Virus record (IMG/VR): IMGVR_UViG_3300021961_000224
Coordinates: 1 to 40,334 of that record
Reading direction: 5' to 3' (one strand)
Origin: a virus
Length of the DNA stretch: 40,334 nucleotides
Shown here: one piece after another, positions 32,531 through 39,667 of the stretch
How the letters are laid out: every line of letters starts with the position of its first letter
Numbering within the stretch: the first letter of the stretch is position 1
Made by a program: the position numbers and the translations under genes
The notes under the pieces: model-generated
Told to the model about the DNA's origin: nothing
What the model saw: the letters and a program-made list of their open reading frames with translations, nothing else
Database searches by the model: none

Positions 32531-32958
32531 TATCCTCCAAACCTTTGCTTATCTTTCTGCTTAGCGCCGTCAACAATGGCGGCAGCTTTACTCACGAACC
32601 CTAGCTGTGTTAAGTCTAGTCCTGTTTTTGGTGCAGCGGCAATAGATTGAGCTACAGCTTGAGGATCTGTTGAAGACGGAGAGTAGTTGCCTTTTGGCAT
32701 AAACATACTTCTATCAAAATTTTGTGCTAAAGATGCTCGTAGTGTACCGCCGCCGACGTTTCTATACTCTTCTGTAGCCATATTAGATCTGGTTTCGTTT
32801 AAAGCATCGGTCACAGGATTACCTGTAGGTTGGTATACTACTGGTTGTGCTCGCTCTTGAAGCGGAGCAGGGGAAGGTGCAGTAACTTCTGTTAGCTCCT
32901 CCCTGATGGCTTCTTTAACCGCTTCCTTAATTAATTTTTTAAATTCACTAGCTTTCAT
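32530..32958 (-). CDS. Small protein with targeting-like leader in the baseplate cluster (142 aa)
   Basis: Residues 1-24 form a Lys/Glu amphipathic helix (MKASEFKKLIKEAVKEAIRE, then ELTE) with a possible LTE|V prohead cut. A Pro/Ala/Gln-rich linker (SPAPLQERAQPVVYQPTG) follows, then short polar segments. If the leader is a capsid signal, this gene's place among baseplate genes is odd; the helix may instead bind a baseplate partner. No family is recognised. A TATTTATT variant is only 3 nt upstream. Confidence 0.55.
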   Translation of the reverse strand: MKASEFKKLIKEAVKEAIREELTEVTAPSPAPLQERAQPVVYQPTGNPVTDALNETRSNMATEEYRNVGGGTLRASLAQNFDRSMFMPKGNYSPSSTDPQAVAQSIAAAPKTGLDLTQLGFVSKAAAIVDGAKQKDKQRFGG

Positions 32959-32961
32959 AAT

Positions 32962-32969
32962 AATAAATA
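32962..32969 (-). promoter_or_regulatory. TATTTATT variant of late element
   Basis: Coding strand CTATTTATTATTATG, only 3 nt before the start codon. If it is a -10 box, it could not give a normal leader for this gene, which argues against it or for use by downstream genes. Confidence 0.25.
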
Positions 32970-32972
32970 GAT

Positions 32973-34049
32973 TTAACCTAATTGGTTGTCAATTCTAAAC
33001 TTAAGTTCTTCTAAAAGTATTTCGGTATTAGAACTAAAAGACGATACGCCTTGTAATACAACTACCCCTGCCGGGTCTAGAGCTACAGCAAAGCGTCGTG
33101 GTGCTATTCCGCTATCATTGTTATCTGTTCGAATTTCTAGAGTATAACCTCTGTACTCGATAGACTGTCTAGAGCGCTCGAATGCAATCGGTGTAAAGGT
33201 GGTTAACGCCTGTGGGTCTTGACCTTTTTTGATTAGGCATGCTCTAAGAAGTACGTCTAATACCTGGAGTAACGTCTGTATAATAAGTAACTGTGTTTTT
33301 GCAAATCGGATTGCCTTAGCAGCATTACATAGGTTATCGTCTAGTTTCTGTACACCGTCTTTATTGTTATCTATAAACCGTTCTACTTTACCTATAACTC
33401 TAGCGATAATACCGGATGCTCCAGTTGGAGTAGCGGCAACTGCTGGGAGTGTTACGTCTAATGCGAGTATAGTTGTGTCTGCAGCTTTGAATGCTTGGTT
33501 GAGTACATTTACAACTGCCGAGGTTGGTGCAGTATAACGGTCTAGTCGGTTTACCTTATCGGTGAGGTTGTTTACAGTTCTAACTGTGTTTTCAAGTTTA
33601 GTTTTAAGCTTATTAATTACCACTTCATCAGGACATTTTATAATTTCAGCAATCTTTTCCTGTATGAAAGGTTCAATCTGCCCCCTAACGTAGTTTGTTC
33701 CAAGAGTTCTTAGATACTTCTCTACTTCCTCTTTCTCTTTATCTTCTAGAGAGTTATAACCTGATTTGAGTACCTTAAAAGAATGTGGGGGTAGTTTTCG
33801 AGTTGATAGTATGTAGTTTATAGCACCGTCTGTGTTACCTTCTAGCAGCATATCAAGAGTAGTCCGGTTTAGTAGCTGACATGGAGAGAAGTTTTCTAAC
33901 CCAAAGTCTGCAAAAGACTCTTCTAGGTTTGTACACATCTCTGCTTTCTTCTTAGCTACTTCTGAAACTACCAGGTAGGTGAGTTTCTGTAACAGGTCTC
34001 TACCGTCACAGGGTTCTACACTAGCTATAGATTGAAAGAAGTTAGGCAT
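32973..34049 (-). CDS. Baseplate-cluster protein of unknown function (358 aa)
   Basis: Helical protein with charged segments (EEVEKYLRTLGTNYVRGQIE), a coiled-coil-like stretch (ENTVRTVNNLTDKVNRLDRY, about 152-171), small-residue helices (ALDVTLPAVAATPTGASGII) and a compact C-terminal domain. It is TAATG-coupled to the gp5-like hub gene, suggesting a hub or spike partner. There is no catalytic motif and the family is not recognised. Confidence 0.6.
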   Translation of the reverse strand: MPNFFQSIASVEPCDGRDLLQKLTYLVVSEVAKKKAEMCTNLEESFADFGLENFSPCQLLNRTTLDMLLEGNTDGAINYILSTRKLPPHSFKVLKSGYNSLEDKEKEEVEKYLRTLGTNYVRGQIEPFIQEKIAEIIKCPDEVVINKLKTKLENTVRTVNNLTDKVNRLDRYTAPTSAVVNVLNQAFKAADTTILALDVTLPAVAATPTGASGIIARVIGKVERFIDNNKDGVQKLDDNLCNAAKAIRFAKTQLLIIQTLLQVLDVLLRACLIKKGQDPQALTTFTPIAFERSRQSIEYRGYTLEIRTDNNDSGIAPRRFAVALDPAGVVVLQGVSSFSSNTEILLEELKFRIDNQLG

Positions 34050-35128
34050 TATTTACTTAGGTATATTCTTTTACTTAGTAGTTTGTTGCGCAACTTCTTT
34101 TGACGTCCTTCTAGATTAGCTAAAGCTGTACTTGCTGCTTCTACCATCGGTAAGTAGTTGATTGCGCTTGCTAGTACTCCTAATTCACTTAATACGTTCT
34201 GTAAATCGCTATACAGATTGTCAATTTCATTTACTAGAGAGTCTCCTAGTACTGCGTGCTGGGATTGGTCTTTAGCATTTGCAAGGAGGTATATTTCTGG
34301 TGCATCTACGGTAATGCTTTTTGTTGCATCTAGGTTAAGAGTCTGCCCTGCTAATCCTACTCCTTGTACTCCATTAATTAAAACTCTCTCTGTACTTGCA
34401 TTTAAATACACCCTTCCGCTACTAATTAAGACCTGGTTACCTGTATATGTTGATGTAGAGGTAGGGGCTGTGTCAAAAGACTTTGCCTTTAAATAAGGTT
34501 GAGTGAGTGGTAGCTGTTGGTTTGAAGTTAGGTATATAGATGCAAAATCTGTATTAATATCCTCTGTTACAAATTCAAATCCGTTCCCTACATTAACTTG
34601 TCCGTTTGTAATTGCAATAATAGGTGTGCCTGCTGCGCTCCCAGTCCATGGAGTTTTTTCTGGTACTGTCTGAGAGAATCTAATGCTCTGTCCTAGTCTT
34701 CCCTCCAGTATAGTATCTCCTTCAAAAGGTAACATAGGGTTAACGTCTGCTACTTCCGGAAAATCTGCACCAAGGGTGACAGCTTGCTTAGTTTCTGTGA
34801 TAGCTCCGTGGTGTGGATGGTTCCACATGTTAACGGATGTAATATAGTAAGTCTTAACGTAGTGATTTTCTTCTGTAGTTACCTCGGAAGGTGCTGATAG
34901 AAGTACTACTGTTTCGTCTATTAGCGGAGGTTGTTTTAAGAATGGGAAAAGAGGAAAGGCTTGTCCTCTTACAATCCCTTCTATATCAGTTAAGAATTGA
35001 TACTCTATCGATCCAATATCATCAGGAGTTTCGATATTATAGTTTACGCTTACGACCTTACCATAAGATATTTTACGAACTTCATTTATAGGACTGTTTG
35101 CAGTCTTAGTAAGATCAAATAAGCGCAT
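34049..35128 (-). CDS. 5: Baseplate hub/spike protein, gp5-like without lysozyme domain (359 aa)
   Basis: The N-terminal OB-fold-like region (about 20-120) reads YGKVVSVNYNIETPDDIGSI, then LIDETVVLLSAPS. A middle region with ILEGRLGQSIRFSQT (typical of gp5/VgrG hubs) follows, then a repeat-like beta-helix segment (about 235-295: GRVYLNASTERVLINGVQG, LNLDATKSITVDAPEIYLLA). No lysozyme motif is seen between OB fold and helix, unlike T4 gp5. The C-terminus is helical. It forms the puncturing needle of the contractile tail. Confidence 0.8.
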   Translation of the reverse strand: MRLFDLTKTANSPINEVRKISYGKVVSVNYNIETPDDIGSIEYQFLTDIEGIVRGQAFPLFPFLKQPPLIDETVVLLSAPSEVTTEENHYVKTYYITSVNMWNHPHHGAITETKQAVTLGADFPEVADVNPMLPFEGDTILEGRLGQSIRFSQTVPEKTPWTGSAAGTPIIAITNGQVNVGNGFEFVTEDINTDFASIYLTSNQQLPLTQPYLKAKSFDTAPTSTSTYTGNQVLISSGRVYLNASTERVLINGVQGVGLAGQTLNLDATKSITVDAPEIYLLANAKDQSQHAVLGDSLVNEIDNLYSDLQNVLSELGVLASAINYLPMVEAASTALANLEGRQKKLRNKLLSKRIYLSK

Positions 35129-35478
35129 TACTTCCCTTTGTTAGGTTCTTCAATAGCGTCGTCCATCTGTTCTAGGATTTGAGCAAGCTCTTCAGCTCCT
35201 AATTCAAATCCGGCAGCGTCACCGCTCTTAGATGCATTCTCCATACGTTGTACAACAGCTAACATGTCAATTAGGTGTTTATCGTTCTTAACACCAATTT
35301 CAAGGTAGTTAGCGATCATAGGAACAATGAGAGTAGCATCCCCAATATTTTCCATAAGGGGTTTTAGTTCTCCGATTAGAGCATTGATCTGCCTTTCTTT
35401 CTTTTTAGAATTACTGTAGATCTCTTCTAGTACATCGGAGAAGGTCTTATCTTGAAATAGTTTTTTATCTAGACCCAT
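35128..35478 (-). CDS. Small helical protein, baseplate cluster (116 aa)
   Basis: Helical protein: FSDVLEEIYSNSKKKERQIN, ALIGELKPLMENIGDATLIV, PMIANYLEIGVKNDKHLIDM, then an acidic end. It resembles small proteins often next to gp5-like hubs in T4-like environmental phages. TAATG-coupled to the hub gene, so an assembly partner is likely. It is the first gene after the late sigma factor and has TATTTATA 11 nt upstream. Confidence 0.6.
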   Translation of the reverse strand: MGLDKKLFQDKTFSDVLEEIYSNSKKKERQINALIGELKPLMENIGDATLIVPMIANYLEIGVKNDKHLIDMLAVVQRMENASKSGDAAGFELGAEELAQILEQMDDAIEEPNKGK

Positions 35479-35489
35479 ACCTTTTCTTT

Positions 35490-35497
35490 TATAAATA
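35490..35497 (-). promoter_or_regulatory. TATTTATA element between sigma factor and baseplate operon
   Basis: Coding strand TTCTATTTATAAAAGAAAAG in the 22-nt gap between the gp55-like gene and the first baseplate gene, 11 nt before the ATG. It is placed exactly where late transcription would be expected to start. Confidence 0.5.
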
Positions 35498-35500
35498 GAA

Positions 35501-36205
35501 TCAGTATTTTTTTAGGTCAATAAAACCTTTTTCGTATAAATCGTTGTATAGCAGGTAGAATTCTTCTTTCAGTATATTAATTACCTTAGTGAGGTACGGA
35601 GTTTCTGTTCCAGTCATCTCACGTATGTAGATGTAGAGAGCTTTCTTCTTAAAGATTTCCAGATCATATCGCTTTTCAAATAAAGTTAGTACGGCGTCAG
35701 CAATTTGACGATCTGCTTCTTTAGGGAAAAGAGTGTCTAATTTTTCGTAAGTACGTTCAATATATAGATTAAATACCTCTTTAAGGCTAATTGCATAAGG
35801 GCGAACCTCTGGTGTATCTAGGTCGTAAGATCCTTCGTACACTTCAACACCTGTTAACTGTTTTAAGCGCTTGTAGTTCTTATTATTGTAATTAATTAAG
35901 TGCCTTTTTACAATAGTCCCAAAGTAGGAATATGCTTTTGCTCCTCGGGTGGGGTCAAACATATGTATTTTCTCTTCTACTAACAGGGAAACGACCTCAA
36001 GTTTTAAATCTTCGAGATCGTCAACGTCTGTGTAATAAAATTTAAAGGTATGAATTATGTTCTCAACAAGCTTATAAAAGGGGAAATAGATTCTATCTGT
36101 GAAGATTTTATTTCTAAAGTCTGAATCAGTTGAATTATTATACGCTACTATTGCATCTTCTGTATCCTGTGTAAAGTAATTTGCTTTACTTTTTTTTCTG
36201 CCCAT
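35501..36205 (-). CDS. 55: Late-transcription sigma factor, T4 gp55-like (234 aa)
   Basis: The sigma region 2-like segment includes YFTQDTEDAIVAYNNST (10-26), FYKLVENIIHTFKFYYTD (43-60), DLEDLKLEVVSLLVEEKIHM and FDPTRGAKAYSYFGTIVKRH (83-102), then INYNNKNYKRLKQ. This matches T4 gp55-type late sigma factors (185 aa in T4). gp55 recruits host RNA polymerase to late promoters consisting of a -10 octamer. The C-terminal extension (about 130-234) is helical. Its gene lies just ahead of the baseplate operon, in line with control of it. Confidence 0.82.
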   Translation of the reverse strand: MGRKKSKANYFTQDTEDAIVAYNNSTDSDFRNKIFTDRIYFPFYKLVENIIHTFKFYYTDVDDLEDLKLEVVSLLVEEKIHMFDPTRGAKAYSYFGTIVKRHLINYNNKNYKRLKQLTGVEVYEGSYDLDTPEVRPYAISLKEVFNLYIERTYEKLDTLFPKEADRQIADAVLTLFEKRYDLEIFKKKALYIYIREMTGTETPYLTKVINILKEEFYLLYNDLYEKGFIDLKKY

Positions 36206-36208
36206 AGT

Positions 36209-36478
36209 TTAGTTTATGTTAAACTCGTCAAGCACTCTCTGAATCTCTTTAATATTGTTAAAGAAGAATCCAACTTCGTCGTCTGACTGGAAGGTTCCTT
36301 TTTCATCAATTTCACGTAACCTTTTTGAAGATTCCCCTATAATAGTGGAGAGATTATCGATGTAGTTTTGTTGATATTCACCAATATCTTCTAGCTTCTC
36401 TACTTTTCGTAATAAGTTCCAAGTAAAGAACCCAAAGATAATTATCAATATAGCTAAAATTATGCAGGTAACCAACAT
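36209..36478 (-). CDS. Small membrane coiled-coil protein (89 aa)
   Basis: The N-terminal transmembrane helix CIILAILIIIFGFFTWNLL (5-23) is followed by a coiled coil and the acidic motif DEKGTFQSDDEVGFFFNNIK (58-77). The DxKGxFxSDDEVGxFF string is familiar from T4-like phages but has no known role. It lies 2-3 nt from the HD gene and the sigma gene, so all three are probably co-expressed. Confidence 0.6.
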   Translation of the reverse strand: MLVTCIILAILIIIFGFFTWNLLRKVEKLEDIGEYQQNYIDNLSTIIGESSKRLREIDEKGTFQSDDEVGFFFNNIKEIQRVLDEFNIN

Positions 36479-36480
36479 TT

Positions 36481-37212
36481 TTATAGATTTTTAACAAAGT
36501 TTGATAGACCTTCCGAAGATTTTACCGACTGGCCTGTTGAAGATTTAGTTTTCTGTGTGTTTACTTTAGTAGATCCACCGTTACGTTTCCAAATATCGTA
36601 CTCTATCTTGGATGCCATGAAGTCGGCTGAGTGTAATATGTTGACGATGTTAGTTTTCATCCGGGAATCTGGGTTATAGCTAAAGAAGTAAGCTTTATTT
36701 GCATCATCAAACACTCCATCATGTAGTCTGATACCTAAAAACTCTCTCTGACTCATGGAAATTCCGAATTTCTGAAGGATAAACAGTGACCGGTCGGGGA
36801 TAAGCATGAAATCAAGGTCGGGATTAGGGACGTACATCTCATTCATTTTATCTCGACGCCAATTATCCATTTGCTCTAAGTAGCCAACACCTTCTCCGTC
36901 ACCAATCTTACCCAAATCATGGAAAAGAGCAGCAAAAACAAGTTCTTCACGGGTAAAATCAATAGTAGCCCCCATTGACTCCCAGAATCTCATAGTTTTA
37001 ATAGCACACTCTACTACTCGGTTAACATGGTCTACATATCCACCGGGAAATGCATTATGGTACCATGATTTACCGCTAGCAGGAGACATGACATAGTTTT
37101 CTCCGAGTGATTCAAGCATAGAAAGTACTTGATCGGCACGGTTACCAAGTTCGGACTTGATAATTTGTTGATGCAAGTCGAAATTTTCGAGGATCTGTTC
37201 TGCTTGTAACAT
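36481..37212 (-). CDS. HD-domain phosphohydrolase (243 aa)
   Basis: HD-superfamily metal site: YHN (H52), VDHVNRV (H62), ALFHDLGKIGD (H98, D99), and LHSADFMASK (H194, D197), with LHDGV (about 164-168) between. The order fits metal-dependent phosphohydrolases acting on nucleotides, cyclic nucleotides or nucleic acid ends. The C-terminal 40 residues are Lys/Ser-rich and flexible. It is the second gene after a strong-looking promoter at 37512-37540. The substrate cannot be told from sequence. Confidence 0.78.
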   Translation of the reverse strand: MLQAEQILENFDLHQQIIKSELGNRADQVLSMLESLGENYVMSPASGKSWYHNAFPGGYVDHVNRVVECAIKTMRFWESMGATIDFTREELVFAALFHDLGKIGDGEGVGYLEQMDNWRRDKMNEMYVPNPDLDFMLIPDRSLFILQKFGISMSQREFLGIRLHDGVFDDANKAYFFSYNPDSRMKTNIVNILHSADFMASKIEYDIWKRNGGSTKVNTQKTKSSTGQSVKSSEGLSNFVKNL

Positions 37213-37215
37213 ATA

Positions 37216-37395
37216 TTAGTTGTAAGATTCTTCTTCACGGTTAACCATAGCTTGCATATCCGAAAGAACGTCTTTAGCTTTTTCGATATGTTGGTAAGCT
37301 TGGTCGTGGTCATTTAGGGACACCGATCGTCCGATAGTATTTAACATAGACTCTAATCGGGTAATTTTTTCTTGAAATAGATTTTTGTTTCTCAT
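37216..37395 (-). CDS. Small helical protein (59 aa)
   Basis: Complete 59-codon frame, ATG 37393-37395 to TAA 37216-37218, ending 3 nt before the HD gene. The product (MRNKNLFQEKITRLESMLNT, then IGRSVSLNDHDQAYQHIEKA and KDVLSDMQAMVNREEESYN) is a charged helical protein, probably coiled coil. It is the first gene of the sigma-factor operon. It has no recognised function, but its length, composition and close spacing support it. Confidence 0.75.
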   Translation of the reverse strand: MRNKNLFQEKITRLESMLNTIGRSVSLNDHDQAYQHIEKAKDVLSDMQAMVNREEESYN

Positions 37396-37511
37396 AACTT
37401 GTACTAATTATTATTCTTTATATATAATATATAATATTATTATTTAATATATACTATATAATATATTTAATTTTATTTTTTCTCTCCTTTTTTTCTCCCT
37501 CCTTCATTGGT

Positions 37512-37540
37512 AATATACGAACTAAACAAACAGGAACCAA
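37512..37540 (-). promoter_or_regulatory. Sigma70-like promoter for HD/sigma-factor operon (TTGGTT-17-TATATT)
   Basis: Coding strand AGTTGGTT, 17 nt, TATATTACC, with GTTCG just before the -10. A purine-rich, AT-rich leader of roughly 105 nt follows before the ATG at 37395. Shares the AGTTG, 17-nt, TTC(T/G)TATATT layout with three other sites in the window. Confidence 0.55.
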
Positions 37541-37567
37541 CTGCTTTATAAAAAAATTTTACCACAT

Positions 37568-37582
37568 GCGCCGCGCCGCGCG
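37568..37582. other. 15-nt all-GC island
   Basis: The plus-strand run GCGCCGCGCCGCGCG stands out in an AT-rich genome. It lies just after the stop of the T5orf172 gene, and on the coding strand a T-rich tract (ATTTTTTT) follows about 14 nt later. It could be a terminator hairpin, although the T tract is displaced, or a protein-binding site. Confidence 0.4.
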
Positions 37583-37601
37583 AAAAGTTGCCACGCAAAT
37601 T

Positions 37602-38228
37602 CTAGTAGAACGTAGGTTCTCCGTTATCATAGTCTTCGGCGATAAACATAATCGCCTCGATAGCTTCCTCTTTCGTAACTTGAAAGAACTCACGATCCGA
37701 TCCTTGATCGGAACCTAAACGCTTATCGGCAAAGTGTTGATGTACTAAGTATTCAACGCGGTAATCATCCGTAACCGGCATAGCCCAATAGAGCTTCCAT
37801 TCGGACACGGTACCGGCCCCGTTGATCTGTCTAACGCGTGATTGAGGATTAACCGCCTTACCGATCTTAACAAAATCATAAGCCGGGTTAATAAGTACGT
37901 AGACGTACTGTCCTTTATCTAGAGCTTGGTCGTGAATCTCTTGAATACGTCGTGACTTACCGTAGAGGTAAGACCATTCGTAAAATCCATTAGTAGGGTC
38001 ATTGAGGACTTCAACCTCAATCTGGTATTCGGGATCAATGTATGAGAGTAGTTTACCGATTTCTACTTTACGATATTTACCTGTAGCATCAATGAAGTTT
38101 TGAGTATACTTCTCAATATAGGGTATACTGGGTAGATCGGTAAGGGACGTACTGGGGTAGTATATAGTCAAAAGAGACTCAGATTCTAACTTTAAAGCCT
38201 CTTCTAATGTAATTCGATCTCGACGCAT
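37602..38228 (-). CDS. T5orf172-domain (GIY-YIG-like) protein (208 aa)
   Basis: Residues about 107-185 carry the T5orf172 pattern: QYVYVLINPAYDFVKIGKAV (107-126), then SRVRQINGAG, YRVEYLVHQHFADKR (156-170) and REFFQVTKEEA. This domain belongs to the GIY-YIG nuclease superfamily. The N-terminal 100 residues are unrecognised. It is the last gene before the GC island and promoter of the sigma operon. A nuclease or DNA-binding role is likely. Confidence 0.75.
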   Translation of the reverse strand: MRRDRITLEEALKLESESLLTIYYPSTSLTDLPSIPYIEKYTQNFIDATGKYRKVEIGKLLSYIDPEYQIEVEVLNDPTNGFYEWSYLYGKSRRIQEIHDQALDKGQYVYVLINPAYDFVKIGKAVNPQSRVRQINGAGTVSEWKLYWAMPVTDDYRVEYLVHQHFADKRLGSDQGSDREFFQVTKEEAIEAIMFIAEDYDNGEPTFY

Positions 38229-38231
38229 AAC

Positions 38232-38426
38232 TTACTTATTAGAAAAGAACTGCTTAAAGAAATGAATAGCAAACATACCTACACCTACCGGCCAGATAAG
38301 AGTCATAATAATACGCTCTTTAATAGTAAAGCGGTATTCTTCACTTTCATTAAAGTCTACAAGCTTGTCGAATACGAAGTTAAAAAGCACTCCGATGATC
38401 AAGTAAGTAATCACATTTGAAATCAT
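38232..38426 (-). CDS. Small two-helix membrane protein (64 aa)
   Basis: Hydrophobic segments NVITYLIIGVLFNFVFDKLV (4-23) and about 40-60 (MTLIWPVGVGMFAIHFFKQF) flank a charged loop NESEEYRFTIKERI. This architecture is common in small T4-like phage membrane proteins of unknown role. A TTGCCT-17-TATATT promoter lies just upstream, with the -35 in the end of the preceding gene. Confidence 0.6.
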   Translation of the reverse strand: MISNVITYLIIGVLFNFVFDKLVDFNESEEYRFTIKERIIMTLIWPVGVGMFAIHFFKQFFSNK

Positions 38427-38453
38427 AACCGTTTTATTTTTTTATTATACTTA

Positions 38454-38482
38454 AATATAAGAACTCTATTTCATATAGGCAA
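38454..38482 (-). promoter_or_regulatory. Promoter TTGCCT-17-TATATT
   Basis: Coding strand GAGTTGCCT, 17 nt, TATATTTA, with GTTCT before the -10. The -35 encodes the final Leu-Pro of the 144-aa gene. It is identical in both boxes and spacing to the site at 40252-40280. Confidence 0.6.
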
Positions 38483-38905
38483 CTCTTCGTGTAATAAAAG
38501 TGTAGTTAATACTGATTGTACTTTAATACACTTCTCGTAATCCTCTATAGCTTCAAAATATTGTCTTAACTCTAATAATGCCCAACCGCTCTCATGTCTC
38601 TCAAATCTCAAAGCTTCTAAGATATGATTAGAATTGCTTTCATCAAATCTTTCTAGCATAGTATACAATCTATCAAAGTACTTCTTCTGCAAGCTCTCCT
38701 CAATTGATACAAATTGCTCCTTATATTTTCTACTAAACATCTCTCTTACGATATAGTAATTCTCTACACCTCGTATAACTGAACCGAAAATAATATAAGG
38801 ATGCTCTAAGAAATCGGACAAAGCTTCAATAGCCCCGGCCCTCTCGAGGTCTTTTTCGTCCGAGTAATCGAACATATCGAAGAAGGAAGGATCTAATGGC
38901 TTCAT
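38471..38905 (-). CDS. Hypothetical helical protein (144 aa)
   Basis: Acidic, helical protein. It begins MKPLDPSFFDMFDYSDEKDL, and a C-terminal helical pair LELRQYFEAIEDYEKCIKVQ resembles a TPR-like repeat. There is no signal peptide, membrane segment or catalytic motif. It is transcribed leftward, with the divergent plus-strand gene beyond a 177-nt region. Family unknown. Confidence 0.6.
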   Translation of the reverse strand: MKPLDPSFFDMFDYSDEKDLERAGAIEALSDFLEHPYIIFGSVIRGVENYYIVREMFSRKYKEQFVSIEESLQKKYFDRLYTMLERFDESNSNHILEALRFERHESGWALLELRQYFEAIEDYEKCIKVQSVLTTLLLHEELPI

Positions 38906-38908
38906 GTT

Positions 38909-38916
38909 TATAAATA
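38909..38916 (-). promoter_or_regulatory. TATTTATA element near start of 144-aa gene
   Basis: Coding strand GGTATATTTATAAACATG, only 3 nt before the ATG. A second TATTTATA lies at 38933-38940, 27 nt before the ATG, which is a more usual promoter distance. Confidence 0.3.
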
Positions 38917-38932
38917 TACCTTACTTTACATA

Positions 38933-38940
38933 TATAAATA
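38933..38940 (-). promoter_or_regulatory. Second TATTTATA element upstream of 144-aa gene
   Basis: Coding strand GATATATTTATATATG, 27 nt before the ATG at 38905, in the divergent intergenic region. Confidence 0.35.
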
Positions 38941-38968
38941 TATCTCTATATAAGGTTTACTATAGCAA

Positions 38969-38988
38969 AAATTTTTTCCGAAAAATTT
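38969..38988. other. A/T-only inverted repeat in divergent region
   Basis: AAATTTTT-TCCG-AAAAATTT gives a perfect 8-bp A/T stem with a 4-nt loop, between the leftward 144-aa gene and the rightward 125-aa gene. It could be an operator or only AT-rich sequence. The rest of 38941-39082 shows no gene. Confidence 0.3.
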
Positions 38989-39082
38989 CCCCGGGTTTCT
39001 TGATTCTTACCAAAAAAGTTCATATCTTAAACAGGTAGAGAATTGGTACTATACGTTCTTTGAAATAAAAAAAAGAAAAACT

Positions 39083-39460
39083 ATGGAAATTACATCATTT
39101 ATTTTAGGTGTATGTGCGGTTATCGTCTTATTGATGATCGTGGGTACGTCTGTGAATTTATTGAGCTTTAGAACTCTAAAAAGAGATCTAACTAGTCTAG
39201 AGAGAAATCTAGATACTATACATCACTCTATCTACCGTGAGCTGGAGAATATTAGAGAGGATGCCGAGAGAAAGGAGAAGTCCTTATATGATTACGGAAG
39301 TGATATTGAGAAGAATCTAAGTAATGAACTAGATAGGCTTCAAAAGTATATCGATAGCCGGACAGATAAGATGTCTGATAAGACCAAACAGGATTTATTA
39401 GCTCTACAACAGGAGATTGGTAGGGTTGAACGAGGTTATAAAGAAAAAATTAATTATTAA
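39083..39460 (+). CDS. Membrane-anchored coiled-coil protein, only plus-strand gene (125 aa)
   Basis: The N-terminal transmembrane helix (FILGVCAVIVLLMIVGTSVN, 6-25) is followed by a long charged coiled coil to the end (TLKRDLTSLERNLDTIHHSI, then repeated Glu/Lys/Asp heptads). The leader contains GTTCTTTGAAAT about 17 nt before the ATG, then a run of A. Its orientation against all other genes suggests separate control. A membrane scaffold or exclusion-type role is possible but not shown. Confidence 0.65.
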   Translation: MEITSFILGVCAVIVLLMIVGTSVNLLSFRTLKRDLTSLERNLDTIHHSIYRELENIREDAERKEKSLYDYGSDIEKNLSNELDRLQKYIDSRTDKMSDKTKQDLLALQQEIGRVERGYKEKINY

Positions 39461-39667
39461 TTATTGAAGAACGTAGTACCTTTTCTTCTACATATATAAA
39501 TATATATTACTATAATCAAAAATTTTAGCAGAAATATGCAACTAGGTCTGAGCTAGATTACCGTCGAGCAAACCGTCTAGTGAAATATACTGGCAGTTTT
39601 ATGTCACCTTGCCATCACCTTGATATCCAGATGCACTCCAGAGGCCGGTACTCTTATATACAAGGAA

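Noticed and set aside
37433-37486. Seventeen-codon frame MKEGEKKERKNKIKYII in the leader
   Set aside because: It arises from a purine-rich and A-rich leader and has a composition dictated by it; too short to support.
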